Origin: Pseudomonas sp. TH43
GTDB taxonomy: Bacteria > Pseudomonadota > Gammaproteobacteria > Pseudomonadales > Pseudomonadaceae
Direction of reading: 5' to 3'
NCBI RefSeq assembly: GCF_016650635.1
Contig: NZ_JAEKFI010000003.1
Location: forward strand, 1,240,001 to 1,304,000
Length of the DNA stretch: 64,000 nt
In this document: one piece after another, positions 36,604-48,659 of the stretch
Layout: every line of letters begins with the position of its first letter
How positions within the stretch are numbered: position 1 is the stretch's first letter
Translations under genes and position numbers: made by a program
The notes under the pieces: generated by a model
Databases searched by the model: none
The model's input: the letters and a program-made list of their open reading frames with translations, nothing else
What the model was told of the DNA's origin: nothing

Positions 36604-37328
36604 TGGCAACTCTGAAAGCTCAGCATCTGGCCAAGGCGTATAAAAGTCGTCAGGTCGTGCGTGATGTCAGCCTGTCCATCGACAGCGGTCAGATCGTCGG
36701 TCTGCTCGGCCCTAACGGCGCCGGCAAGACCACCTGCTTCTACATGATCGTTGGCCTGGTCCAGGCTGATCAGGGTCGCGTACTGATCGATGATCTGGAC
36801 GTCAGCCACCAGCCAATGCACGGCCGCGCCAAGGCCGGCATTGGCTATCTGCCGCAAGAAGCGTCGATCTTCCGCAAACTGTCGGTAGCCGACAACATCA
36901 TGGCCATCCTCGAAACCCGTCAGGAGCTCGACAAGGCCGGCCGTCGCAAGGAACTGGAAAGCCTGCTGCAGGAATTCCACATCACTCACATCCGCGACAA
37001 CCTCGGCATGAGCCTGTCCGGTGGTGAGCGCCGCCGTGTGGAAATCGCCCGCGCGCTGGCCACTGCACCGAAATTCATCCTGCTCGACGAACCGTTCGCC
37101 GGTGTCGATCCGATCTCGGTCGGCGACATCAAGCAGATCATCCACCATCTCAAGGCCAAGGGCATCGGTGTACTGATCACCGACCACAACGTGCGCGAGA
37201 CACTGGATATCTGCGAAACCGCTTACATCGTCAACGACGGTCAACTGATCGCCGAAGGTGACGCCGAGACCATCCTCGCCAACGATCTGGTCAAGGAAGT
37301 GTATCTGGGTCACGAGTTCCGCCTCTAA
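36603..37328 (+). CDS. lptB: LPS export ATP-binding protein LptB
   Basis: A protein of 241 residues, ABC ATPase: Walker A 'GPNGAGKTT' near 37, '[17 protein letters not shown]' Q-loop region, signature '[15 protein letters not shown]' near 138, Walker B '[13 protein letters not shown]' and switch His in '[11 protein letters not shown]'. It powers LPS extraction with LptF and LptG, encoded elsewhere. A hairpin follows before rpoN. Confidence 0.97.
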   Translation: MATLKAQHLAKAYKSRQVVRDVSLSIDSGQIVGLLGPNGAGKTTCFYMIVGLVQADQGRVLIDDLDVSHQPMHGRAKAGIGYLPQEASIFRKLSVADNIMAILETRQELDKAGRRKELESLLQEFHITHIRDNLGMSLSGGERRRVEIARALATAPKFILLDEPFAGVDPISVGDIKQIIHHLKAKGIGVLITDHNVRETLDICETAYIVNDGQLIAEGDAETILANDLVKEVYLGHEFRL

Positions 37329-37334
37329 GCGCGA

Positions 37335-37364
37335 CAGTGCCCGGTGCGCCGCCGGGGCGCTGTA
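37335..37364 (+). terminator. Hairpin after lptB, possible weak terminator
   Basis: ACAGTGCCCGG pairs with CCGGGGCGCTGT around a 7-nt loop, seven bases past the lptB stop. No T-run follows, so termination may be partial. Confidence 0.45.
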
Positions 37365-37433
37365 TCGGTTCAAGCGCAATTTAATACGCTTTAATTGTTA
37401 CAGCGCTCTAGGCAAACACTTCAGTTTCAGGCA

Positions 37434-37439
37434 TATAAT
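37434..37439 (+). promoter_or_regulatory. Probable -10 of the rpoN promoter
   Basis: TATAAT in an AT-richer stretch 77 bp upstream of rpoN. No convincing -35 at standard spacing. Confidence 0.4.
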
Positions 37440-37515
37440 TTGCTTAAGTTTGGCGCTTCGGCGCCCTGTAGTGGATGGCGCATAGCGCCGGCGAATAAGG
37501 TGTTAAGCCCCTGCC

Positions 37516-39009
37516 ATGAAACCATCGCTAGTCTTGAGAATGGGCCAGCAGCTGACGATGACACCGCAGCTGCAACAGGCCATCCGCCTGCTCCAATTGT
37601 CGACCCTGGATCTGCAACAGGAAATCCAGGAGGCTCTGGAATCCAATCCGATGCTCGAACGCCAGGAAGAAGGCGAAGACTTCGACAACTCCGATCCTCT
37701 GGCCGACAACACCGAACAGAAGCCCAACACTGAGATCCAGGAACCCTCCTATCAGGAAACCGCACCGACGGTGGACAACCTTGAGGACGGCGACTGGAGC
37801 GAGCGCATCCCCAACGAACTGCCGGTCGACACCGCCTGGGAAGACGTCTACCAGACCAGCGCCAGCAGCCTACCCAGCAGCGACGATGACGAGTGGGACT
37901 TCACCACCCGCACCTCCGCCGGCGAAAGCCTGCAAAGCCATCTGCTCTGGCAACTGAACCTCGCACCGATGTCCGACACCGATCGCCTGATCGCCGTGAC
38001 CCTGATCGATTGCATCAACAATCAGGGCTATCTGGACGAAACCCTCGAAGAGATCCTCGAAGCGTTCGATCCGGAACTGGACATCGAGCTGGACGAAATC
38101 GAAGCCGTGCTGCACCGCATCCAGCAATTCGAACCGGCCGGCATCGGCGCGCGCAATCTCAGCGAATGCCTGTTGCTGCAATTGCGCCAACTCTCGGCCA
38201 AGACACCTTGGCTGGCGGAAGCCAAACGCCTGGTCAGCGATTACATCGACTTGCTGGGCAGCCGCGATTACAGCCAGTTGATGCGCCGCATGAAGCTCAA
38301 GGAAGACGAACTGCGCCAGGTCATCGAACTGGTGCAAAGTCTCAATCCGCGTCCGGGCTCACAGATCGAATCCACCGAGGCCGAGTACGTCGTCCCTGAC
38401 GTCATCGTGCGCAAGGACAACGAGCGCTGGCTGGTCGAGCTGAATCAGGAATCGGTGCCACGCCTGCGGGTCAACGCGCAGTACGCCGGTTTTGTCCGCC
38501 GCGCCGACACCAGCGCCGACAACACCTTCATGCGCAATCAGTTGCAGGAAGCTCGCTGGTTCATCAAGAGCCTGCAAAGCCGCAACGAAACCCTGATGAA
38601 AGTAGCCACCCAGATCGTCGAGCATCAGCGCGGTTTTCTGGAGTACGGCGACGAAGCCATGAAGCCGCTGGTTCTGCACGACATCGCTGAAGCGGTGGGC
38701 ATGCATGAATCGACGATCTCCCGGGTGACCACGCAAAAATTCATGCATACCCCGCGCGGTATTTATGAACTGAAATACTTTTTCTCCAGCCACGTCAGCA
38801 CCTCCGAAGGCGGTGAATGCTCGTCCACGGCGATCCGCGCGATCATCAAAAAACTGGTTGCGGCGGAAAATCAGAAAAAGCCGTTGAGTGACAGCAAGAT
38901 CGCTGGTTTACTGGAGGCACAAGGCATTCAGGTGGCTCGCCGCACCGTCGCCAAGTACCGCGAATCCTTAGGGATCGCGCCTTCGAGCGAACGCAAGCGG
39001 TTGATGTAA
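37516..39009 (+). CDS. rpoN: RNA polymerase sigma-54 factor
   Basis: A protein of 497 residues. Gln-rich region I ('[20 protein letters not shown]', activator interaction), acidic region II (about 50-125), core-binding domain, a helix-turn-helix near 375-400 ('[14 protein letters not shown]') and the RpoN box '[14 protein letters not shown]' near the C-terminus. It directs transcription of nitrogen, flagellar and other genes from -24/-12 promoters. Start of the rpoN-hpf-ptsN-rapZ-ptsO cluster. Confidence 0.98.
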   Translation: MKPSLVLRMGQQLTMTPQLQQAIRLLQLSTLDLQQEIQEALESNPMLERQEEGEDFDNSDPLADNTEQKPNTEIQEPSYQETAPTVDNLEDGDWSERIPNELPVDTAWEDVYQTSASSLPSSDDDEWDFTTRTSAGESLQSHLLWQLNLAPMSDTDRLIAVTLIDCINNQGYLDETLEEILEAFDPELDIELDEIEAVLHRIQQFEPAGIGARNLSECLLLQLRQLSAKTPWLAEAKRLVSDYIDLLGSRDYSQLMRRMKLKEDELRQVIELVQSLNPRPGSQIESTEAEYVVPDVIVRKDNERWLVELNQESVPRLRVNAQYAGFVRRADTSADNTFMRNQLQEARWFIKSLQSRNETLMKVATQIVEHQRGFLEYGDEAMKPLVLHDIAEAVGMHESTISRVTTQKFMHTPRGIYELKYFFSSHVSTSEGGECSSTAIRAIIKKLVAAENQKKPLSDSKIAGLLEAQGIQVARRTVAKYRESLGIAPSSERKRLM

Positions 39010-39082
39010 GCCACGTTACAGCGTTCCAGTGGCAGGCTATCCAGCCTGCCGCTTTATGCACTGGCAACGAAGGAGAAGCTGT

Positions 39083-39391
39083 ATGCAAGTCAACATCAGT
39101 GGACACCAACTGGAAGTGACCCAACCTCTGCGTTCCTACATCGAGGAAAAACTCCAACGACTGGAACGACATTTCGACAAGATCACCAACGTGCAAGTCA
39201 CGATGTGCGTCGAAAAGCTGAAGCAGAAAATCGAAGCCACCTTGCATATACCCGGCAGTGAAGTGGTCGCCAATGCGGAAGATACCGATATGTACGCGGC
39301 GATCGACTCACTGACCGACAAGCTGGACCGTCAACTCAAAAAGCATAAGGAAAAGACCCAGAGCCTGCTCCAGGGCGCCACCGGTCGATAA
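39083..39391 (+). CDS. hpf: Ribosome hibernation promoting factor (short HPF)
   Basis: A protein of 102 residues, one S30AE domain: 'MQVNISGHQLEVTQPLRSYI' and 'KITNVQVTMCVEK'. The short form, which promotes 100S ribosome dimers with RMF. AAGGAG lies upstream of the ATG at 39083, which excludes an in-frame extension. Between rpoN and ptsN. Confidence 0.95.
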   Translation: MQVNISGHQLEVTQPLRSYIEEKLQRLERHFDKITNVQVTMCVEKLKQKIEATLHIPGSEVVANAEDTDMYAAIDSLTDKLDRQLKKHKEKTQSLLQGATGR

Positions 39392-39402
39392 CCCCCCACT
39401 CC

Positions 39403-39867
39403 ATGATCCGACTTGAAAGTATCCTGACCCCCGGCCGTTCCCTCGTGAACGTGCCGGGCGGCAGTAAAAAGAAAGCCCTCGAACAAATTGCCAACCTGAT
39501 CGCCCGCGAAGTGCCGGATCTGGAGATGCAAGATGTCTTCGAGGCCCTGATCGCCCGTGAAAAACTCGGTTCCACCGGTTTTGGCAACGGCATCGCCATT
39601 CCTCACTGCCGCCTCAAGGGTTGCCAGTCGCCTATCAGCGCCTTGATGCACCTTAAAGCGCCGATCGATTTCGACGCCATCGACGGCGCGCCGGTTGACC
39701 TGCTGTTCGTATTGCTGGTCCCGGAAGCCGCCACCGATGCGCACCTGGAGTTGCTGCGTCAGATCGCCAGCATGCTTGATCGCAAGGACGTACGCGATAA
39801 ACTGCGCAGCGCTGCGAGCAACGAAGCCTTGTACCAGGTCGTACTGGACGAGCAAAACGGGCAGTAA
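39403..39867 (+). CDS. ptsN: Nitrogen PTS EIIA component
   Basis: A protein of 154 residues, EIIA fructose/mannitol-type domain. '[11 protein letters not shown]' near 65 carries the phosphorylated His, and '[17 protein letters not shown]' follows. It is the terminal phosphoacceptor of the nitrogen phosphotransferase chain (PtsP-PtsO-PtsN) and regulates potassium and carbon functions. It ends two bases before rapZ. Confidence 0.96.
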   Translation: MIRLESILTPGRSLVNVPGGSKKKALEQIANLIAREVPDLEMQDVFEALIAREKLGSTGFGNGIAIPHCRLKGCQSPISALMHLKAPIDFDAIDGAPVDLLFVLLVPEAATDAHLELLRQIASMLDRKDVRDKLRSAASNEALYQVVLDEQNGQ

Positions 39868-39869
39868 TC

Positions 39870-40727
39870 ATGCGCTTGATCATCGTCAGCGGCCGTTCCG
39901 GCTCGGGTAAAAGTACCGCCCTGGATGTCCTTGAGGACAACGGCTACTACTGCATCGACAACCTGCCTGCCGGCTTGCTGCCGGAATTGGCCGAACGTGC
40001 CCTGATCCACACTGAGCTGGCGCAACCGCTGGTGGCCGTGTCGATTGATGCGCGCAACCTGCCAAGCCATCTGACACGGTTTCCCGAGCTGCTTGAAGAT
40101 GTCCGCAGCAAACACATCCAGTGCGATGTCCTGTATCTGGATGCTGATGAAGAAACCCTGCTCAAGCGTTTTTCCGAGACTCGCCGTCGCCACCCGCTGA
40201 GCAACGCCAACCGCTCGCTGGCCGAAGCGATTCAAGATGAAACAGCCCTGCTCGGCCCCATCGCCGACCTCGCCGATCTGAAGATCAACACCACCAGTCT
40301 GAACCTGTACCAGTTGCGCGATACCATCAAGCTGCGGCTGCTGAATCAGCCTGAGCCCGGCACGGCGTTTCTGGTCGAGTCATTCGGCTTCAAACGCGGC
40401 ATGCCGGTGGACGCGGATCTGGTGTTCGACGTGCGCTGCCTGCCCAACCCTTACTGGAAGCCGGAACTGCGAGCGCAATCGGGGCTTGATGCGCCAGTGG
40501 CCGACTATCTGGCGGCGCAGCCGGAGGTCGAAGAAATGTTCCAGGACATCTTCACCTACCTGCACAAATGGCTACCACGCTTTGCGGCGAGCAACCGTGC
40601 TTACGTCACCATAGCCATTGGCTGCACCGGCGGGCACCACCGCTCCGTCTACCTGACCGAACGCTTGGGTCAGGCCCTGCAGAAAACCCTGAAGAACGTC
40701 CAGGTTCGCCACCGCGACCTCACTTAA
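39870..40727 (+). CDS. rapZ: RNase adapter protein RapZ
   Basis: A protein of 285 residues. N-terminal P-loop '[18 protein letters not shown]', '[11 protein letters not shown]', and the C-terminal domain with '[11 protein letters not shown]' and '[19 protein letters not shown]'. In E. coli it directs RNase E to the GlmZ sRNA, tuning glucosamine-6-phosphate supply. Two bases after ptsN and 15 before ptsO. Confidence 0.95.
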   Translation: MRLIIVSGRSGSGKSTALDVLEDNGYYCIDNLPAGLLPELAERALIHTELAQPLVAVSIDARNLPSHLTRFPELLEDVRSKHIQCDVLYLDADEETLLKRFSETRRRHPLSNANRSLAEAIQDETALLGPIADLADLKINTTSLNLYQLRDTIKLRLLNQPEPGTAFLVESFGFKRGMPVDADLVFDVRCLPNPYWKPELRAQSGLDAPVADYLAAQPEVEEMFQDIFTYLHKWLPRFAASNRAYVTIAIGCTGGHHRSVYLTERLGQALQKTLKNVQVRHRDLT

Positions 40728-40742
40728 AGGATTCACACCGCG

Positions 40743-41018
40743 ATGCCTGCTCTGGAAATCGAAATCATCAATAAACTGGGTTTGCATGCCCGCGCGTCGG
40801 CCAAGTTTGTTGGCGTTGCCGGGCAGTTTCCGGATTGCACAATCAGAGTGGGCCGTACGCCGGAGACCACGGTCGACGGTAAAAGCATCATGGCGATGAT
40901 GATGCTCGCCGCTGGCAAGGGCACGAAAATTTATCTGAGCACTGAAGGGCATCAGGAACAGGAAGCGCTGGATGCGCTGGTGGCGTTGATCAACAACTAC
41001 TTCGATGAGGGTGGTTGA
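40743..41018 (+). CDS. ptsO: HPr-like phosphocarrier protein NPr
   Basis: A protein of 91 residues, HPr fold. 'INKLGLHARASAKFVGVA' carries the phosphorylated His near residue 16, and 'GKSIMAMMMLAAGKGTKI' the serine region. It passes phosphate from PtsP to PtsN. Last gene of the rpoN cluster; a REP pair follows, then a convergent gene. Confidence 0.95.
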   Translation: MPALEIEIINKLGLHARASAKFVGVAGQFPDCTIRVGRTPETTVDGKSIMAMMMLAAGKGTKIYLSTEGHQEQEALDALVALINNYFDEGG

Positions 41019-41027
41019 AAGTCCAAG

Positions 41028-41128
41028 TCAAAAGATCGCAGCCTGCGGCAGCTCCTGAATTGAGGGGCGCATTTAGCCAGCGGCGCACATATCCCCTGTA
41101 GGAGCTGCCGCAGGCTGCGATCTTTTGA
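41028..41128. repeat. Inverted REP pair, TAGGAGCTGCCGCAGGCTGCGATC family
   Basis: Arms at 41028-41057 and 41097-41128, reverse complements around 39 bp. Between convergent ptsO and the ZIP transporter gene. Confidence 0.87.
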
Positions 41129-41131
41129 TCT

Positions 41132-42025
41132 TTATCCCAACGCGGTATCCATCACCATCATCAGACAAAACCCGATCAACAGCCCAAGACTGGCTAATTT
41201 GTCATGACCATTGCGTCTCGACTCCGGGATGACTTCGTGGGTCACCACCAGCAACATCGCCCCCGCCGCCAACGCCAGACCCAATGGCAACAACACCTGC
41301 GCCAGGCTGACCAGCCATGCACACAACAGCGCAAACACCGGCTCGACCAAGCCTGATGCCGCCCCGATCAGGAACGCCTTGACCCGCGACATTCCCGCCC
41401 CGGCCAACACCAGCGCAATCACCAGACCTTCCGGCACATCCTGCAGGGCAATGCCCATCGCCAGACTGTCCGCGTCGGGCATGCCGCCGCCGGCAGAAAC
41501 GCCGACAGCCATGCCTTCAGGGATGTTATGGGCAATGATGGCGAACACAAATAACCAGATCCGCGGCGGAATAACCGGGTGCTCGAGCGTACCGACAAGC
41601 ATTTCCGGCGAGGCGCCCGACAGCTTGCGGTCAACCAGATAGAGACCGAATGCCCCCAGCATGATGCCGAAGCAGATCAGGCCACTGGACCCCCACGCCG
41701 TCAGACCCAGGCTTTCGGCGGCGGCGATACCCGGTACGATCAGCGAAAACGCGGTCGCTGCCAGCATCACCCCGGCACCAAAGCCCAACAAGGTATCGCT
41801 GAGCGCCTGAGGCATGCGCCGAATCACCAGTACCGGCACCGCCCCGAGCGCCGTGCCGAGCGCGCAGATCGCCCCGCCTTGCAACGCCCGGGAAAGCCTC
41901 GGTTCCAGATCCAGCCATTCCAGTCCGTGAGCGACCAGCAAGGTCATGCCCGCCAACAGCAAGAGCGACCCCACCGCGTAACGAAACATACGCCCACTTC
42001 CGATCGCCAGTGTTTCAGTGCCCAT
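41132..42025 (-). CDS. ZIP-family divalent metal transporter
   Basis: A protein of 297 residues with about eight hydrophobic segments. The ZIP metal-binding pairs are 'HNIPEGMAVGVSAGGG' (TM4) and 'ALQDVPEGLVIAL' (TM5), where the second site has Q-D in place of H. It likely imports zinc, manganese or iron. It lies 30 bp after sodA (same strand), a Mn/Fe superoxide dismutase, which hints at a link to metal supply. The start is the ATG at 42025; a Met at residue 13 is an alternative. Confidence 0.9.
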   Translation of the reverse strand: MGTETLAIGSGRMFRYAVGSLLLLAGMTLLVAHGLEWLDLEPRLSRALQGGAICALGTALGAVPVLVIRRMPQALSDTLLGFGAGVMLAATAFSLIVPGIAAAESLGLTAWGSSGLICFGIMLGAFGLYLVDRKLSGASPEMLVGTLEHPVIPPRIWLFVFAIIAHNIPEGMAVGVSAGGGMPDADSLAMGIALQDVPEGLVIALVLAGAGMSRVKAFLIGAASGLVEPVFALLCAWLVSLAQVLLPLGLALAAGAMLLVVTHEVIPESRRNGHDKLASLGLLIGFCLMMVMDTALG

Positions 42026-42055
42026 AGTCAGCCTTGGATTATTTTTATAGAAGAC

Positions 42056-42667
42056 TTAAACCAGTGCGGCCTTGTAGCGCGCAGCCACTTCAGGCCAATT
42101 GATTACGTTGTAGAACGCATTGATGTATTCCGGGCGACGGTTCTGGTAACGCAGGTAGTAGGCATGTTCCCAGACGTCGAGACCAAGAATCGGCGTATTG
42201 CCGTTCATCAACGGGCTGTCCTGGTTGCCACTGCTTTCTACGATCAGCTTTTTCTCAGGGGTCACGCTGAGCCAGGCCCAACCGCTGCCGAAACGGGTCA
42301 GTGCAGCTTTGGTGAACGCCTCTTTGAAACTGTCCAGACCACCCAGTTGTTCATCAATGGCCTTGGCCAGTGCACCATCAGGCTTACCGCCACCGCTTGG
42401 CACCATGACTTCCCAGAACAGCGAATGGTTGGCGTGCCCACCGCCCTGATTGATCACCGCTGCACGAAGTTTTTCCGGCAGTTGCTGAACGCTGGCGACG
42501 AGTTTTTCCACCGGCCATTCGGCGTACTCAGTGCCTTCTACCGCCGCGTTGAGGTTATTGATGTAGGTCTGGTGATGCTTGGTGTAGTGGATCTCCATGG
42601 TCTGCGCATCGATGTGGGGTTCGAGGGCGTCGTAGGCGTAAGGCAAGGCAGGAAGGGTAAAAGCCAT
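42056..42667 (-). CDS. sodA: Superoxide dismutase, Mn type
   Basis: A protein of 203 residues. Metal ligands are the His in '[14 protein letters not shown]', His in 'HANHSLFW', and D-x3-H in '[10 protein letters not shown]'; '[14 protein letters not shown]' and 'GSGWAWL' fit the MnSOD branch. Last gene of the iron-repressed fagA-fumC-orf-sodA operon, so it should be made under iron limitation, when FeSOD is lacking. The start at 42667 lies just after the preceding gene's stop. Confidence 0.96.
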   Translation of the reverse strand: MAFTLPALPYAYDALEPHIDAQTMEIHYTKHHQTYINNLNAAVEGTEYAEWPVEKLVASVQQLPEKLRAAVINQGGGHANHSLFWEVMVPSGGGKPDGALAKAIDEQLGGLDSFKEAFTKAALTRFGSGWAWLSVTPEKKLIVESSGNQDSPLMNGNTPILGLDVWEHAYYLRYQNRRPEYINAFYNVINWPEVAARYKAALV

Positions 42668-42668
42668 T

Positions 42669-43109
42669 TCAATGGACTCCATGGTGATGTGGGGCAGGCG
42701 CGCGGCGCGCATTGCCGGTATCCGGGTGCAACAGGCGCTGGGTGCGCGGGTATTCGCCGTGCTCGCTGATGAAATTCAGCAGTTCGACGTAAGTTTTGCT
42801 GCTCTGGCGCAGCGCCGCTTCACGCAGTGCCGGGCGCAGGCGCTCGTCCTGCATGGTCTGCAACAGCCGTTGGTGGATGGCACAGAGGTACTCGGCGCTT
42901 TCCTCCGGCTGATTCAGGCGCAGGTGCAAGTCGGCCAGGTTATGGTGGGAGATGACGCAGGCCGCCACCGCTTCATCGGCATCCGCCCAGCGTTCGTACA
43001 GCACTTGTGCCAGGGCCAGGGCTTGCAAGTAAGCCTCGCGGGCGTCGATCAGTTCGCCCAGCATGAAGCAGCGATTGGCCCGTTCGATCGTGCGTTTCCA
43101 GTGCTCCAT
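42669..43109 (-). CDS. Hypothetical protein of the fagA-fumC-sodA operon (helical repeat-like)
   Basis: A protein of 146 residues, mostly helical, with TPR-like spacing ('[24 protein letters not shown]', '[23 protein letters not shown]'). It occupies the place of orfX in the known P. aeruginosa operon (PA4469). The C-terminus is His-rich ('APHHHGVH'). Its stop is one base before sodA. Function unknown; probably a protein-protein interaction partner. Confidence 0.85.
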   Translation of the reverse strand: MEHWKRTIERANRCFMLGELIDAREAYLQALALAQVLYERWADADEAVAACVISHHNLADLHLRLNQPEESAEYLCAIHQRLLQTMQDERLRPALREAALRQSSKTYVELLNFISEHGEYPRTQRLLHPDTGNARRAPAPHHHGVH

Positions 43110-43136
43110 GGTGAGCCTCCAAAGCGGTTGCGGTGC

Positions 43137-44493
<1,357 letters not shown>

Positions 44494-44513
<20 letters not shown>

Positions 44514-44853
44514 CGGTAAATCCTTGGACTAATTCAATGAGAGGAATAGAGGGAAGCAACTCGCAGGTAGCGAGCTGCCAGGTGTAGCGTTGCCAGCGCT
44601 TGAGCCGGCAGTTGCACAGCGACAGACGCTCCATTTCACGCAATGGACGCCAGGCTTGATCGAGACAGAGGCTGCGCCAGTGCCACGGCAACGCGATGTC
44701 GGTGGCGGTGTCGAGCAGCAAGCGGAAGGACGTTTCGGCGACCGTCCAGGGTGAGGTCGCGGTGCAACAAGACAGATACCGGCCTTCGGCCAGGTAATGT
44801 TCGATCAGGCGCGGTTCGTCAGAATCCATCGCGCAACGGATCTGGCGACTCAT
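44494..44853 (-). CDS. fagA: FagA, Fur-associated protein (5' end probably frameshifted)
   Basis: At least 119 residues from the ATG at 44853 ('MSRQIRCAMDSDEPRLIEHY'), Cys- and Trp-rich, no known domain. The frame is open for 19 codons upstream and reads a plausible N-terminus ('HEFCLARAAYLESWRW'), but has no start before an upstream TGA. Removing one C from the CCCC run on the minus strand (44906-44909) joins it to an ATG at 44914 and gives about 139 residues beginning 'MSPDHEF'. This looks like a one-base insertion or a sequencing error. First gene of the iron-repressed operon with fumC and sodA. Confidence 0.8.
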
Positions 44854-44916
44854 CCAGCGCCAGCTTTCGAGGTACGCTGCTCGTGCAAGGCAGAACTCAT
44901 GATCCGGGGCTCATCC

Positions 44917-44959
44917 GATAATGAGATTTATTATTAGATGATAATGAGAACCAAAACAA
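44917..44959 (-). promoter_or_regulatory. Fur-controlled promoter of fagA-fumC-orf-sodA
   Basis: A -35 TTGTTT at 44959-44954 and -10 TAATAA at 44936-44931, spaced 17 bp, minus strand. A Fur box (GATAATGAGATTTATTATT, 15 of 19 matches to the consensus) covers 44917-44935, overlapping the -10, and a second GATAATGAGAAC-type hexamer repeat covers about 44937-44951. Fur with iron should block this promoter. Confidence 0.8.
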
Positions 44960-44972
44960 GAGCGCGCGTTTT

Positions 44973-45066
44973 TGTAGGAGCCGAGCTTGCTCGCGAAGGC
45001 GTCGTGCCAGTCGACCTCAATATTGGCTGACACGACGCTTTCGCGAGCAAGCTCTGCTCCTACAAG
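44973..45066. repeat. Inverted REP pair, TAGGAGCCGAGCTTGCTCGCGA family
   Basis: Arms at 44973-45006 and 45031-45066, reverse complements with one inserted base. Between the fagA promoter and the pmbA terminator. Confidence 0.83.
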
Positions 45067-45084
45067 GGCTTGGTTGCAGGCATG

Positions 45085-45122
45085 AAAAAGGCGCGGCATC
45101 CGGGATGATGGCGCGCCTTTTT
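45085..45122 (-). terminator. Rho-independent terminator of pmbA
   Basis: AAAAAGGCGCG pairs with CGCGCCTTTTT around a 16-nt loop, with T-runs on both strands. Located 18 bp after the pmbA stop. Confidence 0.85.
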
Positions 45123-45139
45123 GTGTGACGGCTGGGGTT

Positions 45140-46486
45140 TTAGCTGCCCGCGACAGTCATCCGTTCGATCAACACCGAACCTGTGCGGATATTACTGCGC
45201 AGCTCAAGGTCGTTACCGACCGCGACGATCTGTTTGAACATGTCGCGCATGTTGCCGGCGATGGTCACTTCCTGCACCGCGAACTGAATTTCACCGTTCT
45301 CGACCCAGAAACCCGCCGCACCGCGCGAATAATCGCCGGTGACCATGTTCAAGCCATGGCCCATCAGCTCAGTGACCAACAACCCACGACCCATGCGCTT
45401 CAACAGCGCTGCCTGATCTTCGTCGCCATGGGTGACAAACAGGTTGTGCACGCCGCCCGCGTTAGCCGTGCTCGGCATGCCCAGTTTGCGACCGGAGTAA
45501 GTGCCGAGGATGTACGACACCAATTCGCCTTTTTCGACGAACGGTTTAGCGTAGGTCGCCAAACCATCGCCATCGTAGGAAGCGCTGCCCATTGCGCGCA
45601 TCAGGTGCGGCCGCTCGTCGATGGTCAGCCACTCAGGGAACAGCTTCTGCCCCAACGTGCCCTCAAGGAATGACGATTTACGATACAGACTGCCGCCGGA
45701 CACCGCCGAGAGGAAACTGCCGAACAAACCACCGGCCAATTCTGCGGAAAACAGCACCGGCACTTCGCAGGTGGGTACCGGACGAGCGCCCAGACGACTT
45801 GCCGCCCGTTGCGCCGCACGTTGGCCGATGCTCACCGGATCCGCCAGCAAGGTGCCCTGACGGCTCACGTCGTACCAGTAATCGCGCTGCATCTGGCCAT
45901 CGGCCTCGGCAATCATCACGCAGCTCAGGCTGTGCCGGGTCGAGGCATAACCACCGACGAAACCGTGGCTGTTGCCGTAAACGCGGCAGCCTTGATGGGT
46001 GCTGAGCGTGGTGCCGTCGGCGTTCTTGATCCGCGCATCGGCATCAAACGCCGCCGCCTCACAGATAAGCGCTTTCTCGATGGCCTGCTCCGGGGTGATG
46101 TCCCATTCGTGGAACAGATCAAAATCCTGCAGATCCTTGGCCATCAACGCCGCATCGGCCAGGCCCGACGCGTCGTCCTCAGAGGTATGCTTGGCGATGG
46201 CCAGTGCGGCGGCGACAGTCTCGCGGATCGCATCAGGCCCAGTCGCAGACGTACTGGCCGAACCCTTGCGCTGACCGACGTACAGCGTAATGCCAAAGCC
46301 CTGATCGCGGTTGAACTCGACCGTCTCGACCTCGCGCTGACGCACCGACGTCGACAGCCCTTGTTCCAGCGACACCGCCACTTCGCAAGCACTGGCGCCC
46401 TGACGCTTGGCTTCGGCGATGATCTGCTCGACCTGTTCCTGCAGTGCCGGCAATGCCTGCGGGCCGACGCTTTGAACTGCACTCAT
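45140..46486 (-). CDS. pmbA: Metalloprotease accessory subunit PmbA/TldE
   Basis: A protein of 448 residues, PmbA/TldD family without the HExxH motif, so the non-catalytic half of the TldD/TldE peptidase. '[23 protein letters not shown]' near 60 and '[27 protein letters not shown]' near 380 are typical. The complex matures microcin B17 and degrades the CcdA antitoxin. The ATG at 46486 has GGAG six bases upstream; earlier GTG/ATG codons lack spacing. tldD is nearby on the same strand, separated by the divergent darP gene. Confidence 0.94.
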   Translation of the reverse strand: MSAVQSVGPQALPALQEQVEQIIAEAKRQGASACEVAVSLEQGLSTSVRQREVETVEFNRDQGFGITLYVGQRKGSASTSATGPDAIRETVAAALAIAKHTSEDDASGLADAALMAKDLQDFDLFHEWDITPEQAIEKALICEAAAFDADARIKNADGTTLSTHQGCRVYGNSHGFVGGYASTRHSLSCVMIAEADGQMQRDYWYDVSRQGTLLADPVSIGQRAAQRAASRLGARPVPTCEVPVLFSAELAGGLFGSFLSAVSGGSLYRKSSFLEGTLGQKLFPEWLTIDERPHLMRAMGSASYDGDGLATYAKPFVEKGELVSYILGTYSGRKLGMPSTANAGGVHNLFVTHGDEDQAALLKRMGRGLLVTELMGHGLNMVTGDYSRGAAGFWVENGEIQFAVQEVTIAGNMRDMFKQIVAVGNDLELRSNIRTGSVLIERMTVAGS

Positions 46487-46594
46487 GCTCATCTCCACTC
46501 AAATTCTGCTTTCGGCTGGGGCCATCGAGCGACCGGGCCGGACAAGCGGCCCCCGACTGGTTATCATGGCGGCGTTTCTTTGCGGACTGCCACC

Positions 46595-47119
46595 ATGGTT
46601 GATTCTTACGACGACTCCCTCGATACGGGAGAAAAAAGCAAATCTCAGGTCAAACGCGAGCTGCATGCTCTGGTTGACCTTGGCGAGCGCCTTACAACAC
46701 TCAAGCCTGACTTGGTGGCAAAACTGCCACTGACCGACGCGATGCGCCGTGCCTTGGCCGATGCGCCCAAGCACACCGCGAATATCGCGCGTAAACGGCA
46801 CTTGCAGTTCATCGGCAAACTGATGCGCGATCAGGACACTGACGCGATTCTGACCTTGCTCGATCAACTCGATGCCTCGACTCGTCAGTACAACGAGCGT
46901 TTCCATAACCTGGAACGCTGGCGTGACCGCCTGATCGCTGGCGATGATGCCGTGCTGGAGAAATTCGTCGTCGAGTACCCGGACGCCGATCGCCAACAAC
47001 TGCGTTCCCTGATCCGTCAGGCTCAGCACGAGGTTGCGCAAAACAAACCTCCTGCTTCCAGCCGCAAGATCTTCAAGTACATCCGTGAGCTGGACGAGAC
47101 TCAACGCGGCCTGCGTTAA
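46595..47119 (+). CDS. darP: Ribosome biogenesis protein DarP/YjgA (DUF615)
   Basis: A protein of 174 residues, all helical DUF615 domain: '[20 protein letters not shown]' and '[14 protein letters not shown]', ending '[13 protein letters not shown]'. It binds the large-subunit precursor near the peptidyl transferase centre. The ATG at 46595 is chosen by N-terminus; the long open frame upstream is a shadow of pmbA. It sits between pmbA and tldD. Confidence 0.93.
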   Translation: MVDSYDDSLDTGEKSKSQVKRELHALVDLGERLTTLKPDLVAKLPLTDAMRRALADAPKHTANIARKRHLQFIGKLMRDQDTDAILTLLDQLDASTRQYNERFHNLERWRDRLIAGDDAVLEKFVVEYPDADRQQLRSLIRQAQHEVAQNKPPASSRKIFKYIRELDETQRGLR

Positions 47120-47129
47120 ATCTCGCCCC

Positions 47130-47201
47130 TGTAGGAGCTGCCGCAGGCTGCGATCTTTGTTTTTAAAAAATCAAAAGATCGCAGCCTGCGGCAGCTCCTG
47201 C
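47130..47201. repeat. Inverted REP pair, tight hairpin between darP and tldD
   Basis: Arms at 47130-47159 and 47171-47201, near-perfect reverse complements with a 12-nt A/T-rich loop. The close arms and central T and A runs mean it may also terminate both convergent genes. Confidence 0.87.
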
Positions 47202-47212
47202 AGCCAATCTCT

Positions 47213-48655
47213 TTATGCGCCCGTGCCACCCACGGTGATCGCATCGATTTTCAGCGTCGGCTGGCCAACACCCACTGGCACCGATTGCCCATCCTTGCCG
47301 CACGTACCCACACCGCTGTCCAACGCCAGATCGTTACCGACCATCGACACCCGGCTCATCGCCTCGGGGCCGTTGCCGATCAACGTCGCGCCTTTGACCG
47401 GCGCGGTGATCTTGCCGTCTTCGATCAGATACGCTTCGCTGGTGGAGAACACGAATTTGCCGCTGGTGATGTCGACCTGACCACCGCCAAGGTTGGCGCA
47501 GTAAATGCCCTTCTTCACCGAGGCAATGATTTCTGCCGGATCGCTTTCGCCGCCGAGCATGTAGGTGTTGGTCATCCGTGGCATCGGCAGATGCGCATAG
47601 GATTCGCGACGACCGTTACCAGTGCGGGCCACGCCCATCAGACGCGCGTTGAGCTTGTCCTGCATGTAACCCTTGAGCACACCGTTCTCTATCAGCGTGG
47701 TGCATTCGGTCGGGGTGCCTTCATCATCCACGCTCAGCGAGCCACGACGACCGCTCAACGTACCGTCATCGACGATGGTGCACAGTTTCGACGCAACCAT
47801 CTCGCCCATGCGGCCGCTGTAGGCCGAGCTGCCTTTGCGGTTGAAGTCGCCTTCCAGGCCGTGACCGACCGCTTCGTGCAACAGCACGCCAGACCAGCCC
47901 GAACCCAGCACCACCGGCAAAGTGCCGGCCGGCGCAGGAATCGCTTCGAGGTTCACCAGCGCCTGACGCAGCGCTTCACGGGCATAACCCATGGCACGGT
48001 CTTCAGCGAGGAAATAACGGTAGTCGGTACGCCCGCCGCCGCCGTGACCACCACGCTCGCGACGGCCATTCTGTTCAACGATCACGCTGACATTGAAACG
48101 CACCAGCGGTCGCACATCGGCTGCCAGACCGCCGTCGGTGGACGCCACCAGAATCCGTTCCCAGACCCCGGCCATGCTCACGCTGACTTGTTGGATACGA
48201 GGGTCGAGAGCACGAGTGGCAACGTCGATGCGCTTGAGCAGCTCGACTTTCTCGGCGCGGCTCAGCACTTCCAGCGGATTGTCTGGCCCATAAAGTTGTG
48301 CGACATCTTGTGTGGTGAACGCCTGCACGGTGCCGTTCTGCCCGGCACGCGAGATCGAACGTGCGGCGCGGGCCGCAGCGCCGAGGGCTTCGAGGGTGAT
48401 CGCATTGCTGTAAGCGAAGCCGGTTTTCTCACCGGACTGCGCGCGCACGCCAACCCCTTGGTCGAGGTTGAAGCTGCCTTCCTTGACGATGCCATCTTCC
48501 AGCGCCCAGGACTCGGAGATCTGCCCCTGGAAATACAGGTCGGCCGCATCAATGCCCGGGCCGGCCAGATCGCCGAGCACGCCTTGCAGGCTCTCGATCG
48601 TCACACCGCCGGGGGCCAACAGGTGATCACTGACTGAGGACAACAACTCGCTCAT
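47213..48655 (-). CDS. tldD: Metalloprotease TldD
   Basis: A protein of 480 residues, catalytic partner of PmbA. '[21 protein letters not shown]' near 250 carries the zinc-binding HExxxH with downstream ligand in the following region; '[17 protein letters not shown]' is also conserved. It belongs to the TldD/TldE complex noted under pmbA. It follows the nitrilase-family gene by four bases, so the two are cotranscribed. Confidence 0.96.
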   Translation of the reverse strand: MSELLSSVSDHLLAPGGVTIESLQGVLGDLAGPGIDAADLYFQGQISESWALEDGIVKEGSFNLDQGVGVRAQSGEKTGFAYSNAITLEALGAAARAARSISRAGQNGTVQAFTTQDVAQLYGPDNPLEVLSRAEKVELLKRIDVATRALDPRIQQVSVSMAGVWERILVASTDGGLAADVRPLVRFNVSVIVEQNGRRERGGHGGGGRTDYRYFLAEDRAMGYAREALRQALVNLEAIPAPAGTLPVVLGSGWSGVLLHEAVGHGLEGDFNRKGSSAYSGRMGEMVASKLCTIVDDGTLSGRRGSLSVDDEGTPTECTTLIENGVLKGYMQDKLNARLMGVARTGNGRRESYAHLPMPRMTNTYMLGGESDPAEIIASVKKGIYCANLGGGQVDITSGKFVFSTSEAYLIEDGKITAPVKGATLIGNGPEAMSRVSMVGNDLALDSGVGTCGKDGQSVPVGVGQPTLKIDAITVGGTGA

Positions 48656-48659
48656 AGGT

